A stretch of 64,000 bases of DNA from Pseudomonas fluvialis (GCF_002234375.1 NZ_NMQV01000013.1:124001-188000); one strand, 5' to 3'; counted from the stretch's first letter, positions 16,779 to 26,446 are shown. The notes: a model not told the origin generated them from the letters alone. Program-made: numbers and translations.

Positions 16779-17915
16779 CTAGCCAACAAAACTCAGCAAC
16801 ACGCCAGCTGCCACGGCCGAGCCAATAACCCCGGCCACATTCGGCCCCATGGCATGCATCAGCAGGAAGTTTTGCGGATTGGCTTCCAGGCCCACCTTGT
16901 TGGAAACCCGCGCAGCCATCGGCACCGCCGACACGCCAGCCGAACCAATCAACGGATTGATCTTGTTCTTGCTGAACATGTTCATGATCTTCGCCATGAT
17001 CACACCAGCAGCAGTCCCTGCACAGAAAGCCACCATACCCAGCATGATGATGCCCAGAGTCTTCACCTGCAGGAAGGAGTCTGCCGAAAGCTTGGAGCCC
17101 ACCACCAACCCCAGGAAGATGGTCACGATATTGATCAGGGCGTTCCGCGAGGTATCCGCCAGACGCTCCACCACACCGGCCTCACGCAGCAGATTGCCCA
17201 GCGCGAACATGCCGACCAATGGCGCCGCATCCGGCAACAACAAGCCAACCAGCACACACAGCACCAGCGGGAAGATGATCTTCTCGGTCTGGCTCACCGG
17301 ACGCAGCTGCGACATGACGATGGCACGCTCTTCCTTGGTGGTCAGCGCACGCATGATTGGCGGCTGGATCAACGGCACCAGCGCCATATAGGTATAGGCT
17401 GCCACAGCGATCGGGCCCAGTAGGTGGGGTGCCAGCTTGGACGTCACGAAGATCGAGGTCGGGCCATCCGCGCCACCAATGATGGCAATCGATGCCGCCT
17501 CTTTCAGGGTGAACTCCATACCGGGAATACCCAGTGAGCCAATCGCCAGAGCACCCAGCAAAGTACCAAAGATACCGAACTGAGCCGCAGCCCCTAACAG
17601 CAGGGTCTTCGGGTTGGCCAGCATCGGGCCGAAATCCGTCATGGCCCCCACACCCAGAAAGATCAGCAGCGGAAAGATACTGGTCGGCAGGCCTACCTCA
17701 TAAATCAGGTGCAGGAAGCCCGCGCCCTCGGCCATATTGGCTACCGGAATATTCGACAGCAAACCACCGAAGCCGATGGGAATCAGCAACAGCGGCTCGA
17801 AGCCTTTCTTGATAGCCAGGTAGATCAACCCGAGACAGACTGCAATCATCAGCAGCTGACCGGGCTCAATATGATAGAGACCGGTGCTCTGCCAAAGCTT
17901 TAACATTTTTTCCAT
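16779..17915 (-). CDS. oadB: Sodium-pumping decarboxylase beta subunit (OadB)
   Basis: A 378-residue integral membrane protein with about nine helices. It is the subunit that decarboxylates carboxybiotin and couples this to export of sodium ions. Family motifs include GADGPTSIF (after AIIGG), [11 protein letters not shown] and [13 protein letters not shown] with the conserved NxxxGxxG pattern. It lies ten bases after the oadA stop, with GAGGG as ribosome site, so it is co-translated with the carboxyltransferase. Related beta subunits of methylmalonyl-CoA or glutaconyl-CoA decarboxylases look the same; the OadA-type alpha subunit next door decides for oxaloacetate. Confidence 0.93.
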   Translation of the reverse strand: MEKMLKLWQSTGLYHIEPGQLLMIAVCLGLIYLAIKKGFEPLLLIPIGFGGLLSNIPVANMAEGAGFLHLIYEVGLPTSIFPLLIFLGVGAMTDFGPMLANPKTLLLGAAAQFGIFGTLLGALAIGSLGIPGMEFTLKEAASIAIIGGADGPTSIFVTSKLAPHLLGPIAVAAYTYMALVPLIQPPIMRALTTKEERAIVMSQLRPVSQTEKIIFPLVLCVLVGLLLPDAAPLVGMFALGNLLREAGVVERLADTSRNALINIVTIFLGLVVGSKLSADSFLQVKTLGIIMLGMVAFCAGTAAGVIMAKIMNMFSKNKINPLIGSAGVSAVPMAARVSNKVGLEANPQNFLLMHAMGPNVAGVIGSAVAAGVLLSFVG

Positions 17916-17925
17916 GTCAGAGCCC

Positions 17926-19698
17926 TCAGCCGATGGTCAGCAGGCTATCGCCCACCGCCACCGCGTCACCCACCTTGACGTTGACACTGCCGACCGTACC
18001 GCTTTTGAAAGCACGGATCTCGGTCTCCATCTTCATCGCCTCGAGGATCATGATCAGCCCACCTTCCTCAACCTGGTCACCGGCCTGCACCAGCACCTTG
18101 AAGATGTTGCCGGCCAGCGGCGCCTTCTGCGCTTCGCCAGCCCCCGCAGACGGCGCTGCTGCTGCACCCTGCACCACTGCCTGGCCACCCAGCGGCTTGA
18201 TGCCCTGCAAGTCGCCGCCTTCGCTGACCTGCACCACATAGGACTGGCCATTGACTTCCACGGTATAGACTTCGGGCTGTCCCGCCTCCCTGACCAGGCC
18301 TTCCTTGCCGGTCGGGACGGGTTCGAAGGCCGCCGGGTTACCGCGATTCTCCAGGAACTTCAGGCCGATCTGCGGGAAGAGTGCGTAGGTCAGCACATCG
18401 TCAATTTCTTCAGCCGCCAGCTTGATGCCCTTCTCTTTGGCTAGCTCACGCAACTCGGCGGTCAGCTTGTCCATTTCCGGTTGCAGCACGTCGGCCGGGC
18501 GACAGGTAATGGCCTGGCCACCATCCAGCACACGCTCCTGAAGCGCCTTGTTGAAAGGCGCCGGTGCCGCACCGTACTCACCCTTGAGCACGCCAGCCGT
18601 TTCCTTGGTAATCGACTTGTAGCGCTCACCCGTCAGCACATTGATCACGGCCTGGGTGCCGACGATCTGCGAAGTCGGTGTTACCAGCGGGATAAAACCG
18701 AGGTCTTCGCGCACGCGCGGAATCTCGGCGAGCACCTGATCGAATTTATCCTGGGCGCCCTGCTCCTTGAGCTGGCTTTCCATATTGGTGAGCATGCCTC
18801 CCGGCACCTGGGCGACCAGAATGCGCGAGTCCACCCCTTTGAGGTTGCCCTCGAACTTGGCGTATTTCTTCCGCACCTCGCGGAAATAGGCAGCAATTTC
18901 CTCCAGCAACTCAAGGTTCAGGCCAGTGTCACGCTCGGTACCCTGGAACATCGCCACCACCGATTCGGTCGGCGAATGACCGTAGGTCATGGACAGCGAG
19001 GAGATGGCCGTATCGACATTATCAATACCCGCCTCGACGGCCTTGAGGATAGCCACCGAAGACAGGCCAGCCGTGGCATGGCACTGCATATGGATCGGAA
19101 TGGCCAGGCTAGCTTTCAGGCGCGTGACCAACTCGAAGGCGGTATAGGGCGTGAGAATACCGGCCATGTCCTTGATGGCCACCGAGTCAGCGCCCATGTC
19201 TTCGATCTGCTTGGCCAGATCGACCCACATGTCCAGGGTATGTACTGGGCTGGTGGTGTAGGAAATGGTCCCCTGCGCATGCTTGCCAACCTGCTTGACC
19301 GCCTTGAGGGCGCGATCCAGATTGCGCGGGTCATTCATGGCATCGAAGACACGGAACACGTCGACACCATTGATCGCGGCCCGCTCGACGAACTTGTCCA
19401 CCACATCATCGGCATAATGCCGGTAACCCAACAGGTTCTGGCCACGCAGCAACATTTGTTGACGCGTGTTGGGCATGGCCTTCTTCAGGGCGCGGATACG
19501 CTCCCACGGATCTTCCCCGAGATAACGGATACAGGCATCAAAGGTCGCCCCACCCCATGACTCTACCGACCAGAAGCCCACCTGATCGAGTTTCGGGGCG
19601 ATCGGCAGCATATCTTCCAGACGAACGCGGGTAGCAAGAATGGACTGGTGCGCATCACGCAGCACCACATCGGTAATGCCGAGCGGTTTCTTGGTCAT
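17926..19698 (-). CDS. oadA: Oxaloacetate decarboxylase alpha subunit (carboxyltransferase + biotin domain)
   Basis: A 590-residue enzyme that transfers the carboxyl group of oxaloacetate to biotin. Residues 5-270 form the HMGL-like TIM barrel with [11 protein letters not shown] (metal ligand Asp15), SVAIKDMAG (active-site lysine) and the HMQCHATAG metal-binding histidines. A conserved carboxylase region follows. After an Ala/Pro-rich linker near residue 510 comes the biotinyl domain with EAMKM, biotin on Lys556. ATG 19698 has GGAG eight bases upstream; a TTG two codons earlier is less likely. The protein resembles PycB of pyruvate carboxylase, but OadG and OadB neighbours make the decarboxylase reading stronger. 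Confidence 0.92.
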   Translation of the reverse strand: MTKKPLGITDVVLRDAHQSILATRVRLEDMLPIAPKLDQVGFWSVESWGGATFDACIRYLGEDPWERIRALKKAMPNTRQQMLLRGQNLLGYRHYADDVVDKFVERAAINGVDVFRVFDAMNDPRNLDRALKAVKQVGKHAQGTISYTTSPVHTLDMWVDLAKQIEDMGADSVAIKDMAGILTPYTAFELVTRLKASLAIPIHMQCHATAGLSSVAILKAVEAGIDNVDTAISSLSMTYGHSPTESVVAMFQGTERDTGLNLELLEEIAAYFREVRKKYAKFEGNLKGVDSRILVAQVPGGMLTNMESQLKEQGAQDKFDQVLAEIPRVREDLGFIPLVTPTSQIVGTQAVINVLTGERYKSITKETAGVLKGEYGAAPAPFNKALQERVLDGGQAITCRPADVLQPEMDKLTAELRELAKEKGIKLAAEEIDDVLTYALFPQIGLKFLENRGNPAAFEPVPTGKEGLVREAGQPEVYTVEVNGQSYVVQVSEGGDLQGIKPLGGQAVVQGAAAAPSAGAGEAQKAPLAGNIFKVLVQAGDQVEEGGLIMILEAMKMETEIRAFKSGTVGSVNVKVGDAVAVGDSLLTIG

Positions 19699-19722
19699 CG
19701 TCAAAACTCCCTGGCGGAGACG

Positions 19723-19974
19723 TTAGCCGCGCTTGGCACGGTGCTGGTGGATGGCTGCCTGAATAGCGGCAATGACAAGCGGATCAACAGGCGCCGCAAC
19801 GGCGGTCTGCTTGCGAACAACAGGCGCCGCAAGCACCGGTGTCGGGACGAAACGCTCGATCAGGATGGACATGCCGCGGATGGCATAGATCAGAAGCGTG
19901 AGGAAAGCCAGAACACAGCCCATGCCAATCAGCATGAGTTCCACACCTTCCAGCAAAAGCTCAGTCGGGGTCAT
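19723..19974 (-). CDS. oadG: Oxaloacetate decarboxylase gamma subunit (OadG)
   Basis: An 83-residue small membrane protein starting [17 protein letters not shown]. It has one transmembrane helix (about residues 11-32) and a soluble tail with proline-rich segments, the architecture of OadG, which anchors alpha to beta and binds zinc in known cases. The C-terminal [13 protein letters not shown] segment matches the family's terminal helix, with two histidines. GGAG before 19974 fixes the start. It leads the oadGAB operon, 24 bases before oadA. The 213-base gap to mgtE upstream shows no strong hairpin, so read-through from mgtE is possible. Confidence 0.85.
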   Translation of the reverse strand: MTPTELLLEGVELMLIGMGCVLAFLTLLIYAIRGMSILIERFVPTPVLAAPVVRKQTAVAAPVDPLVIAAIQAAIHQHRAKRG

Positions 19975-20187
19975 CGATAGGCTCCAAGTGATGCGGCTCT
20001 TGGCCGGCATTCGTTATGTCGGGCCTGACGGGCTTTTGACCCAGCCAAGCGGCGGAACATTAGCCTGAAAATCCAATCCGAAGCAATCAAAGCGCCAAAA
20101 TAGCGACATTATTTTCCAGACAAGCGTCAGTTTGCCGCAGCTGATAACGGGCAAAAACCCTACTTTACAGCCCACCAAAAAGGCGAC

Positions 20188-21630
20188 TTACAGCAGGAAC
20201 AGAGTAGCCAAGCCCAGGAAAATAAAGAATCCGCCACTGTCGGTCATTGCCGTGATCATCACACTGGCGCCCATGGCCGGATCACGCCCCAGACGCAACA
20301 GACTCATGGGAATCAACACCCCCATCAGCGCCGCCAGCAGTAAATTAAGCGTCATCGCCGCCGTCATCACCGCCCCCAGCGACCAGCTATCATAGAGCAC
20401 ACCCGCTACCACACCGATCACCCCGCCCCATAGCAGGCCATTGATCAGTGCTACGCCCAACTCCTTGCGCATCAGCCGGGCCGTGTTCCCCGTACCCACC
20501 TGATCCAGGGCAATCGCCCGGACAATCATGGTGATGCTCTGATTGCCGGAATTTCCGCCAATACCGGCGACGATTGGCATCAGCGCAGCCAACGCCACCA
20601 GCTTCTCAATGGAGCCTTCGAACAGGCCAATCACCCGAGAAGCCACAAAAGCCGTGACCAGATTGACAGCCAGCCAGGCCCAGCGGTTGCCCACCGACTT
20701 CCAGACCGAGGCGAAGATGTCTTCTTCTTCGCGCAAGCCGGCCATGTTGAGCACTTCGCTTTCGCTCTCTTCACGAATCAGGTCAACCATTTCGTCAATG
20801 GTCAGACGCCCAATCAGCTTGCCGTTGCGATCCACCACAGGCGCTGAAATCAGGTCATAGCGCTCGAAAGCCTGGGCCGCATCATAGGCATCCTCATCCG
20901 GATTGAAGGTCACCGGATCATCGGCCATGACCTCGCCAACCTGCTTATCCGGATCGTTGACCAGCAGGCGCTTGATCGGCAATACGCCCTTGAGAATGCC
21001 GTCATAGTCGACCACGAAGAGCTTGTCGGTGTGCCCCGGCAGCTCCTTCAGGCGCCGCAGGTAGCGCAACACGACTTCCAGGCTGACATCCTCGCGGATG
21101 GTGACCATCTCGAAGTCCATCAGTGCGCCGACCTGATCCTCGTCGTAGGACAAGGCCGAACGCACACGCTCACGCTGCTGCGCATCCAGGCTTTCCATCA
21201 ACTCATGGACGACATCACGCGGCAGCTCGGGGGCCAGGTCTGCCAGCTCATCGGCATCCATTTCCCGGGCAGCGGCGAGTATCTCGTGATCATCCATGTC
21301 AGCCAGCAGGGTTTCCCGCACGGCATCGGATACTTCCAGAAGAATGTCGCCATCACGCTCGGCACGCACCAGCTGCCAGACAGTCAGGCGATCGTGGAGC
21401 GGCAGAGCTTCCAGAATATGGGCCACGTCGGCCGAGTGCAGCTCATCAAGCTTGCGTTGCAGCTCGACGAGATTCTGACGATGTACCAGGTTTTCCACCC
21501 GGTCGTGGTGCTGACCTTCCTGACGATGGGTCAGCTCTTCCACCAGGCGATGGCGGTGCAGCAGTTCGACCACCTGAGCCAGGCGATCCTGCAGGTTTTC
21601 CTGCGGCTTTTTCGCTTCAACTTCGCTCAT
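20188..21630 (-). CDS. mgtE: Magnesium transporter MgtE
   Basis: A 480-residue Mg2+ channel. Residues 1-about 140 form the acidic N domain. Residues about 140-270 hold two CBS domains (DPVTFNPDEDAYDAAQAFER and SAPVVDRNGKLIGRLTIDEM). Five transmembrane helices fill the C-terminal part, with PIVAGIGGNSGNQSITMIVR as the pore signature. In the family, Mg2+ bound between the CBS and N domains closes the pore. The start at 21630 is set by GGAG six bases upstream. It stands between the tRNA cluster and oadG, all on the minus strand. Confidence 0.93.
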   Translation of the reverse strand: MSEVEAKKPQENLQDRLAQVVELLHRHRLVEELTHRQEGQHHDRVENLVHRQNLVELQRKLDELHSADVAHILEALPLHDRLTVWQLVRAERDGDILLEVSDAVRETLLADMDDHEILAAAREMDADELADLAPELPRDVVHELMESLDAQQRERVRSALSYDEDQVGALMDFEMVTIREDVSLEVVLRYLRRLKELPGHTDKLFVVDYDGILKGVLPIKRLLVNDPDKQVGEVMADDPVTFNPDEDAYDAAQAFERYDLISAPVVDRNGKLIGRLTIDEMVDLIREESESEVLNMAGLREEEDIFASVWKSVGNRWAWLAVNLVTAFVASRVIGLFEGSIEKLVALAALMPIVAGIGGNSGNQSITMIVRAIALDQVGTGNTARLMRKELGVALINGLLWGGVIGVVAGVLYDSWSLGAVMTAAMTLNLLLAALMGVLIPMSLLRLGRDPAMGASVMITAMTDSGGFFIFLGLATLFLL

Positions 21631-21927
21631 AGCGTGCTCCACCCCCAGCGGCAGGCACGCCTTGGGGGCTCAATCAGTCCGTATGCGATTGCGCAATCGA
21701 GGTTCTGAGTAACTACTGGGTACGTCCATTGCTGGGTTCCACAAGCCCCGGCGGGGCTGACCGCGCCATGATAACACCGCAGCACACCGATTCGCTTGAC
21801 AAAATCAGGAAATAACAAGTGCTTGCATGACGTTCCTGAAGCAGCCTGAAACGTCTGCGAGGCGCTTTGGGAGACGCGCCAACGGCGCCAGAAAACACAA
21901 TCCACCGAACTGACGGAGGCAGAAACG
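21631..21927 (-). promoter_or_regulatory. Long mgtE leader/upstream region with a GC hairpin and a 14-bp palindrome
   Basis: About 300 bases separate the tRNA terminator from mgtE with no convincing gene. It contains a strong stem AGCCCC-GGC-GGGGCT (21744-21758) and the perfect palindrome CGATTGCGCAATCG (21686-21699), both downstream of a -10-like TATCAT on the minus strand near 21770. It does not look like the known M-box magnesium riboswitch to me. It may hold an operator or leader control of mgtE. Confidence 0.4.
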
Positions 21928-21959
21928 ACAAAGCCCCGCTCGATTGAGCAGGGCTTTGT
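21928..21959 (-). terminator. Terminator of the tRNA-Val-Asp-Asp transcript
   Basis: A 14-base arm (ACAAAGCCCCGCTC) pairs with GAGCAGGGCTTTGT around a GATT loop with one mismatch. On the minus strand it lies five bases past the tRNA-Asp 3' end and is followed by a weak T-rich stretch. Confidence 0.75.
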
Positions 21960-21964
21960 GGATA

Positions 21965-22041
21965 TGGCGCAGCGGACGGGACTCGAACCCGCGACCCCCG
22001 GCGTGACAGGCCGGTATTCTAACCGACTGAACTACCGCTGC
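21965..22041 (-). tRNA. tRNA-Asp (GTC), copy 2
   Basis: A 77-base cloverleaf on the minus strand with encoded CCA end. The acceptor stem pairs GCAGCGG with CCGCTGC, the anticodon loop CTGTCAC gives GTC (Asp), and the T-arm contains GGTTCGAGTCC. It is identical to the copy at 22125-22201. Confidence 0.97.
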
Positions 22042-22124
22042 ATGTCGGTGGGCAAGATGCCCGAACAACTCTTTTTTCAGCAGTGAAAACCACTGAACAC
22101 AACGCAAAAACGCTGTGTGAAAAA

Positions 22125-22201
22125 TGGCGCAGCGGACGGGACTCGAACCCGCGACCCCCGGCGTGACAGGCCGGTATTCTAACCGACTGAACTACCGCTG
22201 C
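22125..22201 (-). tRNA. tRNA-Asp (GTC), copy 1
   Basis: A 77-base minus-strand tRNA identical base for base to the next copy, with anticodon GTC and encoded CCA. The spacer to the second copy is 83 bases and unrelated in sequence. Confidence 0.97.
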
Positions 22202-22234
22202 GCGTCGGCCGGGCTTACGCCCGATTCACAAGGA

Positions 22235-22310
22235 TGGTGGGTGATGACGGGATCGAACCGCCGACCCTCTGCTTGTAAGGCAGATGCTCTCCCGGCTGAG
22301 CTAATCACCC
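22235..22310 (-). tRNA. tRNA-Val (TAC)
   Basis: A 76-base minus-strand tRNA with encoded CCA. The acceptor stem is GGGTGAT/ATCACCC, the anticodon loop CTTACAA gives TAC (Val), and the T-loop is GGTTCGATCC. It is the first gene of the cluster. Confidence 0.97.
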
Positions 22311-22329
22311 TTCGCCTTGCGTGGCGCGC

Positions 22330-22358
22330 AATTTACGCAGAGGCACGCCACAAGTCAA
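22330..22358 (-). promoter_or_regulatory. Promoter of the tRNA cluster
   Basis: On the minus strand TTGACT (22358-22353) and TAAATT (22335-22330) are separated by exactly 17 bases. A GC-rich discriminator follows, as is typical of stringently controlled stable-RNA promoters. The tRNA-Val gene starts about 20 bases downstream. Confidence 0.8.
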
Positions 22359-22544
22359 CCCTCGCCTGAATTTTTTCTCTGCGAACAACATGTTGCGTCC
22401 CCTGACAAGCTTCACGCGTTCGGGGGATGGTATGCCCGCCAAGGACTGTTATGATCCGCCTCGACCTTCTGCGGTGATCGTACACACGACACTTGCCGTC
22501 ATGGACGCCAGCAAGCGCCGAAGGTAAGTAGCCAGCCAATAACA

Positions 22545-23210
22545 ATGAGATCGTCACACAGGTTGCAATACGTGCCACCATCCCGCTCAGACACCCCTGC
22601 CCAGCGCTGGCCGCTACTTGCCTGCCTGACACTCCTGCTAATCATGGGCGCCAGCTTTGCCTGGCAACTCCAGCAGCACCTGCAAACACTGCAGAGCCCA
22701 GCCAAACAGGCCATATCGCCACGCCTGCACAACGCCGCCGGCAACCCGGACATTACCTTTCTGGCGCGCTTGTTCGGCAATGCGCCAAACCCCGCCAGTA
22801 CGAGCCAACCGACCCGCCTCAACTTGCGCCTTGAAGGTAGCTTCGTACAGGCCGACCCCGCCGGTTCCAGCGCCATCATTCGCCACCAGGACAAGAGCCG
22901 TCGCTACCGGGTAGGCGATGAAATCACGCCCGGAGTGATCCTCCAGCACATTGCCCCCCTGGAAGTCCGGCTACTACGCCAAGGGCACCTGGAAACGCTG
23001 GCCTTCCGCCCTGCCGGCCACGCACTGCAAGCGGTAGCGGAACGACGCAGCGAGCCTTCCCCGGACAGCCCACCCGACACCGAGCAAGCGTTGCAAGACC
23101 TGCATGCGGACGACCTTGCGCGCCTGCAGGAGCGCATGAACAGCCTGCGCGAACAGCTGCAACTGGACAACTCCACGCCCCCTAACCAGCCCTCCACGGA
23201 CGCCCCCTGA
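22545..23210 (+). CDS. xcpP: Type II secretion protein GspC (XcpP-like)
   Basis: A 221-residue inner-membrane protein that links the type II secretion platform to the secretin. A short cytoplasmic N-terminus is followed by one membrane helix (about residues 22-41). The periplasmic homology region (FLARLFGNA, then LNLRLEGSFVQADP and YRVGDEITPGVILQHI) fills the middle. The C-terminus is a coiled coil (ADDLARLQERMNSLREQLQL) and no PDZ domain is seen, which is the XcpP form rather than the PDZ form. The stop is one base before the gspD start. There is no strong ribosome site for the ATG. The rest of the secretion operon is not adjacent. Confidence 0.85.
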   Translation: MRSSHRLQYVPPSRSDTPAQRWPLLACLTLLLIMGASFAWQLQQHLQTLQSPAKQAISPRLHNAAGNPDITFLARLFGNAPNPASTSQPTRLNLRLEGSFVQADPAGSSAIIRHQDKSRRYRVGDEITPGVILQHIAPLEVRLLRQGHLETLAFRPAGHALQAVAERRSEPSPDSPPDTEQALQDLHADDLARLQERMNSLREQLQLDNSTPPNQPSTDAP

Positions 23211-23211
23211 G

Positions 23212-25119
23212 ATGACGCTCAAGCCTGGCCTGCTTTCCCTTGCCCTTGCCGCCGCCCTCTGTCTGTCATTCCCCGCAGCAGCCAATACGGCCAGTAACGC
23301 AGACACCCCAGAGCGCTGGGTCATCAACCTGAAAAACGCTGAAATTGCTGATTTCATTGAGCAAGTCGCACAAATCAGCGGACAGACCTTCGTCGTTGAT
23401 CCGCGCGTCAAAGGCCAGGTCAGCGTTATTTCTCAAGCGTCCCTATCGCTCAGCGAGGTCTATCAACTGTTCCTCTCGGTCATGGCCAGCCACGGCTATA
23501 CCGTGATTGCCCAGGGCGAACAGGCACGCATCGTGCCCAATGCCGAAGCGAAAAGCGAAGCCAGCACGCTGCGTGGCAATGAAGCCATGGAGACACGCCT
23601 GCTAGTCGTGCAACACGCTCCAGTCGCCGACCTGATCCCGTTGATCCGCCCACTGGTTCCGCAGCATGGGCATCTGGCTGCGGTCACCTCGGCCAACGCC
23701 CTGATCGTTACCGACCGCGCCGCCAATATCGAACGCATCGCCCGCCTGCTGGAACAGGTCGACCATCAGGGCGAGCATGACTACAGCGTGATCAACCTGC
23801 AGCACGCCTGGGTCGAAGATGCTGCCAAAGTCCTGGAAAACGCTCTGCCACGCGGCCAGAGCAAAGGTTCAGGCAGCACCCAGATCATTGCCGACAGCCG
23901 CAGCAATCGGCTGATCCTGCTCGGCCCGGACAAGGCCCGCGCGCGCCTGGTACGCCTGGCACAAAGCCTCGACAACCCCAGCCAGCGTTCAGCCAATACG
24001 CGGGTTATTCGCTTGCGCCACAACGACGCCAAGAGCCTGGCGGAAACCCTCGGCGAATTTTCCGAGCAACTCAAGGAAAGCAGCGGCGAAAGCAGCAAGA
24101 GCCGGCAACTGATGATTCGCGCTGACGAGAGCCTCAACGCCCTCATCCTGCTGGCCGAACCTGACATGCTCAGTACGCTGGAGGGGATTGTCCAGCAACT
24201 GGATGTACCGCGCGCCCAGGTGCTGGTAGAGGCAGCTATCGTGGAGATTTCCGGTGATATCAGCGATGCCATCGGCGTGCAGTGGGCGATCGACGCTCGC
24301 GGGGATAAAGGCGGTCTCGGTGGCGTCAACTTCAGCAATACCGGCTTGTCGGTCGGCACAGTGATCGGCGCCATTGCCAACGACAAACTGCCCGACAACC
24401 TGAGCCTGCCCGACGGCGCCATCGTCGGCGTGGGCAGTGACAACTTCGGCGCACTCATCACCGCACTGTCGGCCAACAGCAAGAGCAACCTGCTGTCCAC
24501 CCCCAGCCTGCTGACCCTGGACAACCAGAAGGCGGAGATTCTGGTCGGACAGAACGTGCCCTTCCAGACCGGCTCCTACACCACGGATGCCGCCGGCGCC
24601 AACAACCCCTTCACCACCATCGAGCGCAAGGATATTGGCGTGACCCTCAAGGTCACCCCGCACATCAACGAAGGCGGCGCTCTTCGCCTGGAGATCGACC
24701 AGGAAATTTCCTCCATCGCACCGACCACTACGCTCAACTCAAGGGCCGTCGACCTGGTTACCAATAAACGCTCGATCAAAAGCACCATCCTCGCCGGCGA
24801 CGGACAGATCGTCGTGCTCGGCGGCCTGCTTCAGGACGATGTCACTCAGTCTGACTCCAAGGTACCTCTGCTGGGCGATATCCCGCTGCTTGGCCGGCTG
24901 TTTCGCTCCAGCAGCGAAAGCCACGTCAAGCGCAACCTGATGGTCTTCCTGCGACCCACCGTGGTTCGCGACAGCAACGGCCTGGCCGCGCTGGCCGAAC
25001 AAAAGTACGGCAGCATTCGCCTGTACGGCGGCGACCAGCCCGCCGGTCGTCACAACCTACTGCCCGAGCGCGCCGAACGGCTGTTCCAGCAAGGCCAGCC
25101 CATCGATCTGCGCCCCTAA
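23212..25119 (+). CDS. xcpQ: Type II secretion secretin GspD (XcpQ-like)
   Basis: A 635-residue outer-membrane secretin that forms the exit pore. The signal peptide spans residues 1-24 (PAAA-NTA). The N0 domain is WVINLKNAEIADFIEQVAQI, then N1-N3 KH-like repeats occupy about 120-340. The C-terminal secretin domain carries NLLSTPSLLTLDNQKAEI, VGQNVPFQTGSYTT and the late VPLLGDIPLLGRLF and RNLMVFLRPTVVRD motifs. Only about 50 residues remain for the S-domain that pilotins bind. It is preceded by gspC with one base between, and a symmetrical terminator follows. The family could also include type IV pilus PilQ, but the GspC partner and N0 layout say T2SS. Confidence 0.93.
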   Translation: MTLKPGLLSLALAAALCLSFPAAANTASNADTPERWVINLKNAEIADFIEQVAQISGQTFVVDPRVKGQVSVISQASLSLSEVYQLFLSVMASHGYTVIAQGEQARIVPNAEAKSEASTLRGNEAMETRLLVVQHAPVADLIPLIRPLVPQHGHLAAVTSANALIVTDRAANIERIARLLEQVDHQGEHDYSVINLQHAWVEDAAKVLENALPRGQSKGSGSTQIIADSRSNRLILLGPDKARARLVRLAQSLDNPSQRSANTRVIRLRHNDAKSLAETLGEFSEQLKESSGESSKSRQLMIRADESLNALILLAEPDMLSTLEGIVQQLDVPRAQVLVEAAIVEISGDISDAIGVQWAIDARGDKGGLGGVNFSNTGLSVGTVIGAIANDKLPDNLSLPDGAIVGVGSDNFGALITALSANSKSNLLSTPSLLTLDNQKAEILVGQNVPFQTGSYTTDAAGANNPFTTIERKDIGVTLKVTPHINEGGALRLEIDQEISSIAPTTTLNSRAVDLVTNKRSIKSTILAGDGQIVVLGGLLQDDVTQSDSKVPLLGDIPLLGRLFRSSSESHVKRNLMVFLRPTVVRDSNGLAALAEQKYGSIRLYGGDQPAGRHNLLPERAERLFQQGQPIDLRP

Positions 25120-25138
25120 CACGAGAACCCCAGATAGA

Positions 25139-25164
25139 CAAAAGGCAGCCTAGGCTGCCTTTTG
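25139..25164. terminator. Perfectly symmetrical bidirectional terminator between xcpQ and metZ
   Basis: A 26-base perfect palindrome (arms CAAAAGGCAGCCT and its complement) whose two edges give AAAA and TTTT. It serves both convergent genes. Confidence 0.85.
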
Positions 25165-25178
25165 CATCAGGAGAATAC

Positions 25179-26390
25179 TCAGACCTGCGCCAGCCCCCGC
25201 GCCAGATCGGCCTGGATATCTGCGATATCTTCCAGCCCCACGGCAATCCGCAGCAAACCATCGCTGATGCCGGCGCGCTGACGATCCTCGGCCGATAAAC
25301 GTCCGTGGGTAGTCGACGCCGGATGGGTGATGGTGGTCTTGCTGTCCCCCAGGTTGGCCGTGATGGAAATCATCCGTGTGGCATCCACGCAGCGCCAAGC
25401 CGCCGCCTTGCCGCCGCGCACCTCGAAACTGACCACCGCACCAAAGCCCGTCTGCTGCCGACAAGCCAACGCATGCTGCGGATGACTGGGCAGGCCGGCA
25501 TAGTAGACATGCTCAACCTGCGGCTGCTGCTCCAGCCACTCCGCCAACTGTTGAGCCGCGGCACAGTGAGCCTGCATGCGTAGACGCAGGGTTTCCAGGC
25601 CCTTGAGGAACACCCAGGCATTGAACGGACTGAGCGTCGGCCCGGCGGTACGCAGGAAGCCCACCACCTCTTTCATCTGCTCGGCACGCCCGGCCACCAC
25701 ACCGCCCAGGCAACGCCCCTGGCCATCGATGAACTTGGTCGCCGAATGAATGACGATATCCGCTCCCAGCGCCAAGGGCTTCTGCAATACCGGCGTACAG
25801 AAGCAGTTGTCGACGGCCAGCCAGGCACCCCCGGCATGGGCAATCTCCGCCAGCGCAGCGATGTCCACCAATTCCGCCAACGGGTTGGAAGGTGACTCGA
25901 CAAACAGCAGCCTGGTGTTGTCCCGCAACGCATCACGCCAGGCCTGCAGGTCGGTCAACGGCACGTAGTCGACCTGCACACCAAAACGCTTGAAGTACTT
26001 GTCGAACAGGCTGACCGTGGCACCGAATACGCTGCGCGAAACCAGCACATGGTCACCGGCACTGCACAGGCTCATGACCATCGCCAGGATCGCTGCCATG
26101 CCGGAGGCCGTCGCGACCGCCTGCTCGGCCCCTTCCAGCGCCGCAATACGCTCTTCGAAGGTGCGCACGGTCGGATTGGTGTAGCGCGAGTAGACATTGC
26201 CTGGCTGTTCACCAGCAAACACCGCGGCGGCCTCGGCCGCACTGCGAAACACATAGCTGGAACTGGTGAACAGCGCCTCGCCATGCTCACCTTCCGGGGT
26301 GCGCCGCTGCCCGGCACGCACTGCCAGGGTATCGAAACCCACGCCGTGCAGATCGCTGTCCAGGCGACCCGCCTGCCATTCTTGCGTCAT
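25179..26390 (-). CDS. metZ: O-succinylhomoserine sulfhydrylase
   Basis: A 403-residue PLP enzyme that makes homocysteine directly from O-succinylhomoserine and sulfide, the methionine route used by pseudomonads. Lys219 in HSATKFIDGQGR is the PLP lysine, YSRYTNPTV is the phosphate-binding segment and ATASGMAA is the aromatic/PLP loop. The length and N-terminus fit MetZ rather than MetB or MetC. GAGGT upstream of ATG 26390 is a good ribosome site. It follows purF by 56 bases on the same strand, the last gene of a long housekeeping run. Cystathionine gamma-synthase is the main alternative and less likely in this gene order. Confidence 0.92.
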   Translation of the reverse strand: MTQEWQAGRLDSDLHGVGFDTLAVRAGQRRTPEGEHGEALFTSSSYVFRSAAEAAAVFAGEQPGNVYSRYTNPTVRTFEERIAALEGAEQAVATASGMAAILAMVMSLCSAGDHVLVSRSVFGATVSLFDKYFKRFGVQVDYVPLTDLQAWRDALRDNTRLLFVESPSNPLAELVDIAALAEIAHAGGAWLAVDNCFCTPVLQKPLALGADIVIHSATKFIDGQGRCLGGVVAGRAEQMKEVVGFLRTAGPTLSPFNAWVFLKGLETLRLRMQAHCAAAQQLAEWLEQQPQVEHVYYAGLPSHPQHALACRQQTGFGAVVSFEVRGGKAAAWRCVDATRMISITANLGDSKTTITHPASTTHGRLSAEDRQRAGISDGLLRIAVGLEDIADIQADLARGLAQV

Positions 26391-26446
26391 GATGCTACCT
26401 CATTGGGGCGCTGGCCCAGTCCGGGCACAAAGCAAACAACGGCCGC

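Noticed and set aside
18481-19560. 359-codon plus-strand frame inside oadA
   Set aside because: Antisense shadow; oadA has every expected catalytic and biotin motif.
21627-21905. Minus-strand frame in the mgtE leader
   Set aside because: No ribosome site, mixed low-quality composition and no recognisable features; the region is better read as a leader.
21631-21927. Magnesium riboswitch (M-box) for mgtE
   Set aside because: I could not find the M-box core pairing; only a GC hairpin and a palindrome are present.
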